Positions 7,633 to 16,732 of a stretch of DNA of 64,000 nt are shown piece by piece (position 1 is the first letter of the stretch; each line of letters starts with the position of its first letter). Position numbers and translations under genes: made by a program. The notes under the pieces are model-generated. The model searched no databases. It saw nothing but the letters and a program-made list of their open reading frames with translations, and was not told the DNA's origin. The DNA comes from Evansella vedderi (GTDB lineage Bacteria; Bacillota; Bacilli; Bacillales; Salisediminibacteriaceae). Where the stretch lies: contig NZ_JAUSUG010000004.1 of the NCBI RefSeq assembly GCF_030813435.1, forward strand, positions 216,730 through 280,729, in the 5' to 3' direction.

Positions 7633-9354
7633 TTATTCAAATAGATATTTCTTTCTACGCAAGGAAAAAGCTGGTTCAGTTCCTTCAAGTACATCAACAA
7701 TTCTATCCCTAATAAATTTATCTTCAATACTTCCAGCAGTATATGTTATTTCGTTTTTAGATTTATCAATCTTACAATGAATCACTTGTTCAGCGTCACA
7801 GGCAACTGCAATGTTTGGATTATGCGTCACAATAATAACTTGTCTCCGCTTCTTAGCTTCAACAATACAAGGTACCAATTTATTAAAAACTGATTCATTA
7901 TCCAAATTGTCTTCTGGTTGGTCAATTATTAGGGGCTCCTCACCTTTATTAAGAGCCAAATAAAATATTAGTAATACAATCCCTCGTTCACCAGGTGATA
8001 ACTCAAGGAGCTCTCTTCCGGCATAAGCAAGGTTAAACTCTACTCCAATAAAATCTAAACAACATAATTCTTTATAGAATCCTTCTTTATCCTTAATAAT
8101 ATCTGAGGATTTATCTAAGTTCTCTGTTACTACCGTGAGAACTTTTTTTATAAAATCTAATAAACTATCCAAATCGGAAAAGTTTGTTTCTTTAATATAT
8201 TCATTCATTTTTACAAACGCATTATCTCTCCCGCTAAATATACCAGAGAAACTGTGGTTTACATATGCTAAGATATTAGAAGCAAGTTCATTATCTGATT
8301 GGACAATATTGACACTAAATTCAACCTTCTCGTCCATATGTTCTAAAATTAATTGAAGTTCTTTATCAATGGGCTCGTATATCTTTGAGTAGACATTAGA
8401 AATCTTAACTTTTTCTTCAAATAATTCTTTAATTTTTGAGTCCCTATTTTCTTTCAATGTTATATATTCACTAGGATATGTCTTGTTTATTCTTTCCAAT
8501 TCCGATTTATAATAATGGAGAGATTCATCGCTTGTTTCTGATCCCAGAATTTTAGCTTTCCTTAGTTCCCATTCTTTAATATCATCGATATATTTCTGAT
8601 AAGCTTTCTCTTTTGCATCAGATTTAGCAATTATACCTTTTTTAGTGTTTTTCTCTTTATCTAGTTTTTTATATAAGGATAATTCGTTTGGATCTTCTAA
8701 ATTATCAAGAAGTAATTGCAATTCGTTCTTTCTCTTCTTAGATTCCTCAATTTTAGTAATTATTTTTTCTTTAGGTGTAGTATATTGAATATAGAATTCC
8801 GTATCATTAGAAAAAAAACTTTCTTTAACTTGCTTTAATCTCGAATTCACTTGTTTAACTTCTGATTCTAAAGCGTTAATATCAGATACACTATTTTGTA
8901 AAATATCAATATCAGAGTTCACTTTCAATAGTTCGTCCTTGTGAACATCTATACTATCTTCAAGTTCTTTAATTTTTTCTTCACAAATTTCAAGGGACAT
9001 CTTATCTTCTACACTTAGAGTACTCTCTGGCTTTACAACTTCAGCTGGCTTATTTTTAAGATGCCTTTCTAATAAATCTTGATATTTATTAAGATTTTCT
9101 TCCACTGATTTCTTATATTGACTTGTTAGTTTTCTCTCAACAGAGATTATCACCTTATTAACTTCAGTTATTTCACTTTGGATAGAATTTATTTTAGAAT
9201 TAAAAGGATGCGATTTAAAATCTATTAGTTCCTCAAGTGACTTTGCATCACCCTTTTCTGTACTATCAACATAAGAAAATATTACTTTATTTATTTCTTG
9301 TTGAAATTGTTTATCTAAATCTGTACATATTCTTTCAATAAATTTTTGTGGCAA
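7633..9354 (-). pseudogene. C-terminal half of a frameshifted TrlF-type ATPase
   Basis: This part (573 codons) holds a long coiled coil (about residues 50-330) and then the second half of an SMC/RecN-like ATPase: signature LSPGERGIVLL, Walker B PLIIDQPEDNLDN and the switch histidine VTHNPN. It lacks a Walker A. In the same frame upstream of the nominal TTG start the sequence continues as DHKTSTQYAQYLPQKFIE back to about 9404, where it meets the N-terminal half in another frame. A one-base loss near 9400-9410 explains this. Together they make an about 940-aa TrlF-family PHP/AAA ATPase. Either a pseudogene or, less likely, a programmed frameshift. Confidence 0.75.
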
Positions 9355-9395
9355 ATACTGAGCATATTGGGTTGATGTTTTATGATCTTTTGTTT

Positions 9396-10469
9396 TTAGA
9401 GAATCTTCCTAGTTCCAAAATCGCCATCAAGCCACTTAATGACTCCTGAATAATCCTCCGCATATTTGTGAGGAGGTTTTCCAAATCTAGTTTCATTTAA
9501 GAAAGAGGCTTCATCCATTGAATTAGCATCACACAAATGTCCCAATATATCTGCAAACGCACTTTTACCACTACCCTTATTCCCAATAACTACTGTTAAA
9601 CCATTATTAATTGGAATATCATAATTAAACCAATTTGATCCACTATTTCTTGCACCTTCATTTCTATTAACTTGAACTGTATCAATATATACACTTTTTT
9701 TCTTATTAGCTTTATCAACTTTATCAGGTATATCCCCTACAAATACTCTTTCTTCAGGATGATTAATTGCCTGTATTAGCCCATCAAAAGTGGTATCAGC
9801 TTTTATCCACAATTTCTCTTTCCTCTTATAATCCCTTGGATCATGGTTATCAGAACAAATAATAAGGGGTTTTGGACCAGTAGTTGGCAATACATGCTTT
9901 TGATAATCATAGATGTCTTTTGTTTTACCTAATTCAAAGAAATGTACAGCTGAAGCTATTTCACTTTTGATTGCCATATTAACAGGTGTTGCATTTGTGA
10001 TTTGTTTGTCAATTCCATTTTCTTTACTTCCTGTATGTACCGATATCAAGCCTTTATGAATTTTACAAAACTCAACAATGTCATTAAAATCCCAATAGAT
10101 TGTATCGGGACTTCCTGTTGATTTTGCTTTATAATCTAACATCATTGACCTAAAAGCATTTGATAATTTTACTATGTCACAGTTCTCTGGAAATATAATA
10201 ATTACATGGAGGTTTGAAGTTCCCTTATCGCTTCTCAATTCAACTCCTGGGAAAATTACTATATCCTCACCTGCAAGAGACCTAAGACTGACTATTCTAT
10301 CACTATCAATTATGAAATGGTCAGTAATGGCAACTGCTTCAATTTCATTTTCTTTCCAAGCTTGTACTAACAGTTTGTCTGAATCTTCACCTTTGTAAGC
10401 ATCATATGAAGATGCAGTATGAACATGTAAATCCCACTGTCTCCATTCAGAACCACGACTTATACTCAT
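9396..10469 (-). pseudogene. N-terminal half of TrlF-type protein: PHP domain plus Walker A
   Basis: The first 250 residues form a PHP phosphoesterase domain with metal-binding HVHTASSYD (His15, His17), AITDHF (Asp50, His51), Glu77 region, ISVHTG and CSDNHD. From about residue 260 an ATPase begins, with Walker A GNKGSGKS at 296-303. The frame stops at 9396 soon after, while the rest of the ATPase continues in another frame (7633-9354). PHP-ATPase fusions of the TrlF family are found near defence genes; the activity is not known to me. The start ATG at 10469 follows AGGGTGATTATCTAG. Likely inactivated by a small deletion. Confidence 0.75.
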
Positions 10470-10664
10470 CTAGATAATCACCCTTCCATACGATAAATTT
10501 GTAAAAATTTCCTAATATATTACTTTAATTATTCGACAACAGACACGTCACTCCTCCCTAAATAAACAGATTTCAGCAAAAAAAGGACTCCATATACGAG
10601 AACTTTAAGTTATCTTGTAGATTTCTTATTGTAGAAGAGCCAGTAGAAATAAAATTTGTACCAA

Positions 10665-10730
10665 CTCAAAAACGAGAAAGAGGCCTCTCAAAAGTTTAAT
10701 CAACTAATGAGAAGCCTCTTCTATTCTAGA
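10665..10730 (+). pseudogene. Integrase 3' tail remnant (copy 4)
   Basis: GAAAGAGGCCTCTCAAAAGT followed by TGAGAAGCCTC matches the last 40-50 bp of the intact integrase gene and its hairpin. It directly precedes the third att junction. Everything upstream has been lost or replaced, which leaves the shortest of the clear tails. Confidence 0.7.
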
Positions 10731-10950
10731 TAATGTTAGCATTTTGTTATCAAATAATCGACAAGCCCTTATATATCAAGGGTTTGAGCGGTCATCACAT
10801 CATCGCCCCTAAGGTGAGAGCTTGTAATATCGTTAACTCTGTGTACGTAGAGTGCGGTTTATCAAGATTTTGTTTAATTCTTACTGTAACATCTTTAACG
10901 GGGATTTACCGTTTTTGACTGGATTGCGTTAGCAAAATGTTAGCAAACAA
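10727..10950 (+). repeat. att junction repeat, copy c
   Basis: This is the third copy of the about 230-bp junction. Left arms ATGTTAGCATTTTGTTATC are at about 10733-10752. The core TATCAAGGGTTTGAG ... ACATCATCGCCCC spans 10774-10810, with a small deletion in the groEL-derived part. The right arms GCGTTAGCAAAATGTTAGCA are at 10926-10945. It separates the TrlF module from the nuclease/caspase module. Confidence 0.75.
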
Positions 10951-11009
10951 CTTCCTCTTCTGAGGTTTCAACCAGTTAGTCAACGATTGTCCCTCATAGA
11001 ACTACACAT

Positions 11010-11453
11010 TTAATATTTTTCACTTACATAACTTTTAGAATATAAATTTCTTATTACTGAATTTGTACTTTGTGATGAGAATATCTCCTGAAGGTTTTTT
11101 AAAAATTCATCTTCACTCTTTGCTTCATATTCAAATGTTGCAGGATCAAGATCTTCAAATACATCATTATCTTTTGCATTTCTATCAATAGCAACAGGAT
11201 AATCGTGTTCAGGTTTGGAGTAAAGTGTAAATAGTGTATATGTATACCCATCTAACATCGGGGCAACTATTTCAAAACTTGTTGCCAATCCATATTCTAT
11301 ATCACTATTTTTTAATCTTTTGGTAGTTAATTTAATAAATAAGGTATCACCAACTCGTTTCTCAAAAAAGTCCGCTTGTACTTTTAAGATTCCATGTGGT
11401 GTTTCATTCAAATCGCTTTTACTTAATTTACCAAACGTCCATAGATCCTTCAT
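11010..11453 (-). CDS. Unknown 147-aa partner of the EEP nuclease
   Basis: A soluble alpha/beta protein without a family I recognise (starts MKDLWTFGKLSKSDLNETP). It follows the EEP nuclease gene with a 19-base gap on the same strand, so the two are probably co-transcribed. The ATG at 11453 has GTGGAGGG upstream; a GTG five codons earlier would bury that signal. A conserved partner next to a nuclease could be an inhibitor, adaptor or sensor, but the sequence does not say which. Confidence 0.6.
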   Translation of the reverse strand: MKDLWTFGKLSKSDLNETPHGILKVQADFFEKRVGDTLFIKLTTKRLKNSDIEYGLATSFEIVAPMLDGYTYTLFTLYSKPEHDYPVAIDRNAKDNDVFEDLDPATFEYEAKSEDEFLKNLQEIFSSQSTNSVIRNLYSKSYVSEKY

Positions 11454-11472
11454 AGTTATTCCCTCCACTTTT

Positions 11473-12276
11473 TTATTGAATTTGAAATTTCAAAGGTAAA
11501 TGATCTGAAAATTCTTTAACATTAGGAATTCCTTGTTTATTTAACAAGGTAGTGTCTCCTATTCTATCTATAAGTGTTAGCTCGTTGAAATCAAATTTTT
11601 CTATTAAAGACGGGCGAATTATCACCTGGTCAAACATATTCCAGACGTAACTAATAGGATTTTTATGATAAAAATATGAACCTATTACTTTGTGGTTAAT
11701 GTTCCCATGTAAAGTCCACATTGGATTAAAAAAATATTTATACTTTTCTCCATCAACTGTTCTATGAATCTTCATCGCAATTTCCTTACTCATTGTTGCA
11801 TTAAAGCCTACTGTAGATACCATATGCTCTGAAAAGGGATTTAAGTTAAAGTCTCCTACTACAATAGTATTATTTGTGTTGAACTTTTCCTCTAATAACT
11901 CAATTTCCCTTTTTATCTCAACACATTTATATCCAATTTCGTTATCGTACCTGTATAACCTGCTAGGAAGGTGTATAGAGATCAAAATAGTCAATGTATC
12001 ATTAGAATTTAATTTGTATGCCGAAAAATATTTTCCATCTTTAATCTTATTTATTCGAGTATCTAAAGAATGAAATAGATGCGTTCTATTTCCGGGCATT
12101 GATAGATTATCTACAAACTTGACCTCTGAATCTTCAAACCTTCTAACAACATACTCTGGTTCAATGTTTTTAAGTTCAGAAAGTATCAAAATATTTACAT
12201 TATTATCAATGCATAGTTGAGGAAGATATGGAACAACTTTAATATTGTTCTTCACATTCCAAAATAAAATATTCAT
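11473..12276 (-). CDS. Endonuclease/exonuclease/phosphatase (EEP) family protein
   Basis: A 267-aa metal-dependent phosphodiesterase of the DNase I/EEP fold. Catalytic positions are all visible: Asn7 (FWNVK), Glu34 (LSEL), His102 (SIHLPS), Asp142 and Asn144 (VGDFNLNP) and a C-terminal SDHLPL. Members cleave nucleic acid or phosphoester lipids; which one applies here is open. Full-length and apparently intact. GAAAGGAAAAGG precedes the ATG at 12276, favouring it over the ATG seven codons upstream. It is divergent from the caspase-like gene across a 145-bp shared promoter region, suggesting a two-sided system in which protease and nuclease are regulated together. Confidence 0.82.
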   Translation of the reverse strand: MNILFWNVKNNIKVVPYLPQLCIDNNVNILILSELKNIEPEYVVRRFEDSEVKFVDNLSMPGNRTHLFHSLDTRINKIKDGKYFSAYKLNSNDTLTILISIHLPSRLYRYDNEIGYKCVEIKREIELLEEKFNTNNTIVVGDFNLNPFSEHMVSTVGFNATMSKEIAMKIHRTVDGEKYKYFFNPMWTLHGNINHKVIGSYFYHKNPISYVWNMFDQVIIRPSLIEKFDFNELTLIDRIGDTTLLNKQGIPNVKEFSDHLPLKFQIQ

Positions 12277-12421
12277 TATTCTACCTTTTCCTTTCATTCA
12301 CGAAATATAAAATCTCTAATACTAATATTCTTTTAATTTAAGCTTTAAATTCTTATTTAGCAATTGATAATCCCCCCTAAAATGTTTACACTAAAAATAG
12401 TGTGAAAAAGGAGAGCAAATT

Positions 12422-13912
12422 ATGACAAAATTTACAGTTGTAGTAGGAATTGAATCTTATAAAAACGTTAACAAGGTCCTATATGCTTCTAATGATGCAC
12501 TTGCCTTTAGAAATGCGATGATTACAAATGGATGTGTTGCAGAAAATGTCCGTGTTTTACTTAACGAAGATGCTACAACACCTTCCATTATGTCTACTCT
12601 ACAACGATTAACTTATGAGGTAAAAGATAACGATGAGGTAATTTTCTTTTTTGCTGGTCATGGAGAGATTTTCTCAAATCAACAATATCTAATTACATAT
12701 GAAACACATTATTCAGACATCCCTAATACAGCGTTATCTCTCGATAAACTATTTGGACTTATGCGTAACTTTACAAGGGTAACCTTCTTTCTGGATAGTT
12801 GTCACAGTGGGATGCCTATAAAAACTCTCCAAAGAAGTAGCGAAGAATTAACTAGAGATCCATTTGAGGCAATTAAGACAATGGAGTACCAAGTGGCATT
12901 TGCTTCTTGTAAAAATGGAGAAAAATCTTATGGGAGTGACTCATTACAGCATGGTACGTGGACTTATTATGTGGTAAAAGCACTTACTGGGGAAGCCCCT
13001 TCATCCTTTTATAAATCTGATGGTACATTAACTAGCTCAGCTTTACAAGAATACCTTTCTGAAAATGTCCCATTACAGGTAAAACGTGAACAGGGTGAGG
13101 ATAAAGGTCAAACCCCCTGGTTTTTTGGTGGACTAACGAGAGATTTCTATGTTAGAAGCTCACAATCTACAAATGCAAATATGGAATCTCAGAGAACAGA
13201 AATAACTCCCCTCCCCTATGAGAACGTCATAGACAAAATTAATATTGACAGTTTTCATTTTAAACAAAAAGGCTCTGTTAAAAGCTTATCTGGATTTAAA
13301 AGAGGGTCACATAAAGAACCAACTTTTTATAGCAAAACAACAAGAGATTTTGTTACAAGGATTGCAAATGTGGAAATACATGAAATGACTCAAGATTATC
13401 TTACCCAAATACAACATTTGGATTTATATAAAGACTCCGAAATACATGTTGAATATGAAGAATTTGGTTCTATCGACTGTAATGAAGATTTTTTTATACA
13501 AGTTTTTGTTGATCAAGATAAAAATAAACCTAATGAGTATGTTATGTGTAGTGAATTAATAATTCATTCTGATAGAACAGAGGTTTTCAAATCTATTTTT
13601 CCTAACCTAACCTTAAAGATTTTTGACAGGATTCTATATACTATACCAAAAAGAATTATTTTAAAAGATACTATACAAATATTAGAAAATGAAACAGAAG
13701 AAGATAACGTCTTATACAGCTATACTCCAGGAAGTAACATAATTGAAATTGAATTAAATGATATGAATGGAAAAATAACTTTATCTGAGAGCTCAGATCA
13801 GGTTGAGTACTTTTCTAATAAATCTCTTGTAAATGAGGTATATGAAGACTTTAATTTATTTATCAATTCAATCCAAAGTAATAAAGTAAAATCTCTAGTT
13901 TTAGGGGAATGA
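12422..13912 (+). CDS. Caspase-like (peptidase C14) protein
   Basis: A 496-aa protein. The N-terminal 240 residues are a caspase/metacaspase domain with catalytic His80 in FFFAGHGE and Cys127 in FLDSCHSG, plus the FASCKNGEKSYG region that follows the active site. The remaining 250 residues are an unfamiliar beta-rich region that may sense or bind a partner. Bacterial caspases often execute abortive infection by cleaving an effector or host proteins. GGAGAGCAAATT precedes the ATG, and the short hairpin ACACTA-AAAA-TAGTGT just before it could influence translation. Divergent from an EEP nuclease operon and followed by a terminator. Confidence 0.85.
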   Translation: MTKFTVVVGIESYKNVNKVLYASNDALAFRNAMITNGCVAENVRVLLNEDATTPSIMSTLQRLTYEVKDNDEVIFFFAGHGEIFSNQQYLITYETHYSDIPNTALSLDKLFGLMRNFTRVTFFLDSCHSGMPIKTLQRSSEELTRDPFEAIKTMEYQVAFASCKNGEKSYGSDSLQHGTWTYYVVKALTGEAPSSFYKSDGTLTSSALQEYLSENVPLQVKREQGEDKGQTPWFFGGLTRDFYVRSSQSTNANMESQRTEITPLPYENVIDKINIDSFHFKQKGSVKSLSGFKRGSHKEPTFYSKTTRDFVTRIANVEIHEMTQDYLTQIQHLDLYKDSEIHVEYEEFGSIDCNEDFFIQVFVDQDKNKPNEYVMCSELIIHSDRTEVFKSIFPNLTLKIFDRILYTIPKRIILKDTIQILENETEEDNVLYSYTPGSNIIEIELNDMNGKITLSESSDQVEYFSNKSLVNEVYEDFNLFINSIQSNKVKSLVLGE

Positions 13913-13926
13913 TATATCTGGTTCAT

Positions 13927-13960
13927 AAAAGACAGCAATTTAATGATTTGCTGTCTTTTA
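13927..13960 (+). terminator. Intrinsic terminator after the caspase gene
   Basis: AAAAGACAGCAAAT-type arms fold into a stem of about 12 bp (AAAAGACAGCAA / TTGCTGTCTTTT) ending in a T-run. The A-run on the other side would also let it work for minus-strand transcripts, so it may separate this gene from the facing small ORFs. Confidence 0.75.
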
Positions 13961-13998
13961 ACTAATTATTAAATAATATTTTTTTGGCTAGCAGCTAT

Positions 13999-14172
13999 TT
14001 AATTCTTTTTATATTTGTTCAATATAAGCCCGAATTCCTTCATAGCCGTTTCAATAGTCTTCTTCATTAATACCCAACAGTTTTGTTCAATTCTCTTCCC
14101 TAAAAGTTTAACACTTCCACCTTCTCCACCTAACACCAAGATTTCTACCAAGCCCCCTCCATACTGTTGCAT
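13999..14172 (-). CDS. Small Gly-rich hypothetical protein
   Basis: A 57-aa frame from ATG 14172, with AAGGAGGAGG immediately upstream; an in-frame ATG at 14187 is the alternative. The N-terminal half is glycine-rich and hydrophobic (YGGGLVEILVLGGEGGSVKLL), the rest basic and helical. I do not recognise it. Caspase-containing conflict systems often carry a small accessory component, and this Gly-rich pattern is only vaguely like one. Could be spurious. Confidence 0.35.
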   Translation of the reverse strand: MQQYGGGLVEILVLGGEGGSVKLLGKRIEQNCWVLMKKTIETAMKEFGLILNKYKKN

Positions 14173-14223
14173 CCTCCTCCTTCTCATTACTAAATTAATT
14201 ACTCATGTTTAAGTTCCATTACA

Positions 14224-14424
14224 CTAAAAAGTAATTCCTGCACCTGCCGTCGCTATACATATCCTATCGACACTTAACGTATAGTCTTCTTTGCTAAAAA
14301 TGTGTTCATATCGATTAAGTGTAACTGTTACACTATCGTTTATTGTATGAGAAATTATAACTGGGTTTCCTTCTTTACTGTAATAGAAATTTGGTTCAAT
14401 AGTCTTAGGTTCTCCCTCTTGCAT
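14224..14424 (-). CDS. Small hypothetical protein
   Basis: A 66-aa frame (MQEGEPKTIEPNFYYSKEG ...) with alternating hydrophobic residues like a short beta sheet (VIISHTINDSVTVTLNRYEH). The purine run GGGAG sits directly against the ATG, which is too close for a good ribosome binding site. It lies 50 bp upstream of the Gly-rich small ORF on the same strand, so the two may be one operon or a decayed gene. No family recognised. Confidence 0.3.
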   Translation of the reverse strand: MQEGEPKTIEPNFYYSKEGNPVIISHTINDSVTVTLNRYEHIFSKEDYTLSVDRICIATAGAGITF

Positions 14425-14492
14425 CTCCCACTGATAACTAATTCATTAATAAAGTTATAAGGTTCGTAAACTTTCTATTATAGAACTTAAAA

Positions 14493-16598
14493 TTAACTCT
14501 TCGAGAATGCCTTAGCTAACCTTTTTATAAAGGTGTCTTTTTGATTGTCATTAAAATCTATAAAACTGAAGAACTGTTCTTTATTAATCACCAAAACAGG
14601 ACTATCCTCGATAATAACTTCGGGAGGCAGGAAGTTAATCTTATTCGCCCTATCTCTATTTGTCCTATCCCCAAATTCTTCAATCTTTATTAGAATAGTA
14701 TTGTCCTCCCTTATATCGAATGCTTGTTTATGACTTCTATATAACTCACGCCAGATAAATTTACCTCTTTCATCATAGTCATTGAACTTTTTCATCGGAA
14801 ACCAAGCTGGTATATCCATTTCAGATTCCTTGTAATACTCTATAAATATTTCTCTAGCAACAGCAAGGAAATCCTCTGTTTTATAAAACTCGTTTCCATC
14901 TTGAAGCCTTTTACCTATTCGATAAGTGAAGTCTTGGAATAAACTCGAATTGATTTTTGACATTATCTCGCTTAAATATTTACTGGACTCTGCCATGACT
15001 TCTTTTTGAAATGTATTATCTATTTGTAAATAATAAATCCGCATCGATGTTTGTGCTGTAACATCGAAGCCCGTGGCATTAGTAGTTCCAATCATCACTG
15101 GGTGTTGTCCCTTCATTTCATTGCTTATATACTTAATTAAACGTTCACCCTTTTTAGCAGCTGTGCTAGTAAAAAATTTAGGATCAATTTCATCTATGAG
15201 AATAGGATTTACATTAGTAGAGTGGAAATAATCCCATATAACAGTGGAATCCTTCACTTGTTCGTATGCAAAGTATGGATTAATATTCCCCAACAGCATC
15301 CCTACAAATTCTAATGCAGAAGTTTTACCAGACATTGATCTACCTGCAATTATTAAAAATGGAGGAAAGTGCCTACGAACACTCTCTCTTCCCTCTTCGT
15401 TTGCATAATGGTCTCTCATATTCCATATATGAGCGGACATGAACCCATATAAAATAATTTCAAAAATCCTGGATTGATTTTTCAAATCTGACCTCGACGT
15501 AAATAATTCATAAGCCTCGACAAACTTATTTATTTGCAACAAGTTCTCTCTTATTACTGCACTTTCAGTTATAGGCTTTGAAAATGGAACCAATTCTTTT
15601 TCCTTCTCTTCTCCTTCCATAGATTTGTTAGTTGTTAGTAGCATTTGGTTCCCTTTGTTAAAAACTAATTCAAATCTATGATCCAATTCTTCTGATTTCT
15701 TACTGGTCTTAGAAAGAATACTCTTAATAGCTACTGATTTTTGTCTCAAGCTCGCAACTGGTAACAACGTAAAATTATTAGTTTTTTTATCTTTCTTGGT
15801 GATAACTTCTACTATTTGTTTATATTGTGTCGCTCCATCTTTTTCTACTTCAACTTTATCGGGTATAAGTTTTATTTCTTCCATTTCTTCTTCACTAAAT
15901 TGAACTTTTACATTTTGTCGTGTTAAATCATCAAGTAAGATTTCTTTCATCAATTCTGGATCTGCCACCCAAACTTTTTCGCTCTCAGTTTTAGTTTTTA
16001 CTAAATCTGGAATATAGTCTACTGTTTGAGAATATAAATCGTTAAATCTGCCTTCATAAACTTCATATAGGGGAGAATTATCGAAAACAAGGATTTCTTC
16101 ATATTGCTTTTTATTCTTAAATGCCGTCTCTGTAAAGTTGGCTGAACCAATAATAACTCTTGTAGATTCTTCTCCTTTTAATAAATAAACCTTTGAATGG
16201 ATTGGATTACCTAGCTGCGGATATCTAACAATAAATTTATCATTACGTATCTTTTCCTTTATATCTTCTGACAATGAATCAAAAAATTTCAGTCTATCTT
16301 CTATATCAAGGAGTGGAGCCAAACCAGAAACAAACGAATCTGCAACAGCTCCATCTTCAATACCCAATATTAATGTAATTCTTTTGAAATTTTTTGTTGT
16401 AGAAAAAAAGAATCTTGATGATGCAACAAAAGATACTGCTTTAAGCTCAAGAAACTGATTCGTATCAAAAAGTTCTTCTATTCCCATTTCAACAACTTTA
16501 TTGTTCTTGACAATGTTCAAGAATTTAATTTTCCTGTATTCATTATCTTCTTCAAATAAATTTAATTGTTTGTCGTCAAACAATTCAATCTGTCCCAT
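14493..16598 (-). CDS. PLD-family nuclease fused to a AAA-type ATPase
   Basis: A 701-aa two-domain protein. Residues about 30-200 form a phospholipase D-like nuclease half-site (His134-x-Lys136 in PIHSKVYLL and GSANFTE at 151). Residues about 380-640 are a P-loop ATPase (Walker A GRSMSGKT at 419-426, Walker B NPILIDEID at 464-472, sensor-like ATNATG region). With a single HxK motif it should dimerise to cut. The first 20 residues hold QIELFD and QLNLFEE, which resemble sliding-clamp binding motifs. GAAAGGTGGGGTTG precedes the ATG. A WYL regulator lies upstream with a perfect palindrome over the promoter. Likely a defence effector; the exact family name is not known to me. Confidence 0.75.
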   Translation of the reverse strand: MGQIELFDDKQLNLFEEDNEYRKIKFLNIVKNNKVVEMGIEELFDTNQFLELKAVSFVASSRFFFSTTKNFKRITLILGIEDGAVADSFVSGLAPLLDIEDRLKFFDSLSEDIKEKIRNDKFIVRYPQLGNPIHSKVYLLKGEESTRVIIGSANFTETAFKNKKQYEEILVFDNSPLYEVYEGRFNDLYSQTVDYIPDLVKTKTESEKVWVADPELMKEILLDDLTRQNVKVQFSEEEMEEIKLIPDKVEVEKDGATQYKQIVEVITKKDKKTNNFTLLPVASLRQKSVAIKSILSKTSKKSEELDHRFELVFNKGNQMLLTTNKSMEGEEKEKELVPFSKPITESAVIRENLLQINKFVEAYELFTSRSDLKNQSRIFEIILYGFMSAHIWNMRDHYANEEGRESVRRHFPPFLIIAGRSMSGKTSALEFVGMLLGNINPYFAYEQVKDSTVIWDYFHSTNVNPILIDEIDPKFFTSTAAKKGERLIKYISNEMKGQHPVMIGTTNATGFDVTAQTSMRIYYLQIDNTFQKEVMAESSKYLSEIMSKINSSLFQDFTYRIGKRLQDGNEFYKTEDFLAVAREIFIEYYKESEMDIPAWFPMKKFNDYDERGKFIWRELYRSHKQAFDIREDNTILIKIEEFGDRTNRDRANKINFLPPEVIIEDSPVLVINKEQFFSFIDFNDNQKDTFIKRLAKAFSKS

Positions 16599-16673
16599 AC
16601 AACCCCACCTTTCTTTTTTATTAAGAACTGTAACTATCCCAATTGATTTTATATAATTATTAAACTATGTATA

Positions 16674-16693
16674 GTTGTCAAAAATTTGACAAC
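16674..16693. promoter_or_regulatory. Palindromic operator over the PLD-ATPase promoter
   Basis: GTTGTCAAA-AA-TTTGACAAC is a perfect 9-bp inverted repeat. Its right arm read on the minus strand contains TTGACA, an ideal -35 element, with AT-rich -10 candidates 16-19 bases downstream and the PLD-ATPase start about 75 bases on. A dimeric regulator bound here would block transcription. The adjacent WYL-domain regulator (16733-17716) is the obvious candidate. Confidence 0.7.
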
Positions 16694-16732
16694 CTATAAA
16701 AAAAGAAAGGATATTGGAAATCCAATACCCCT

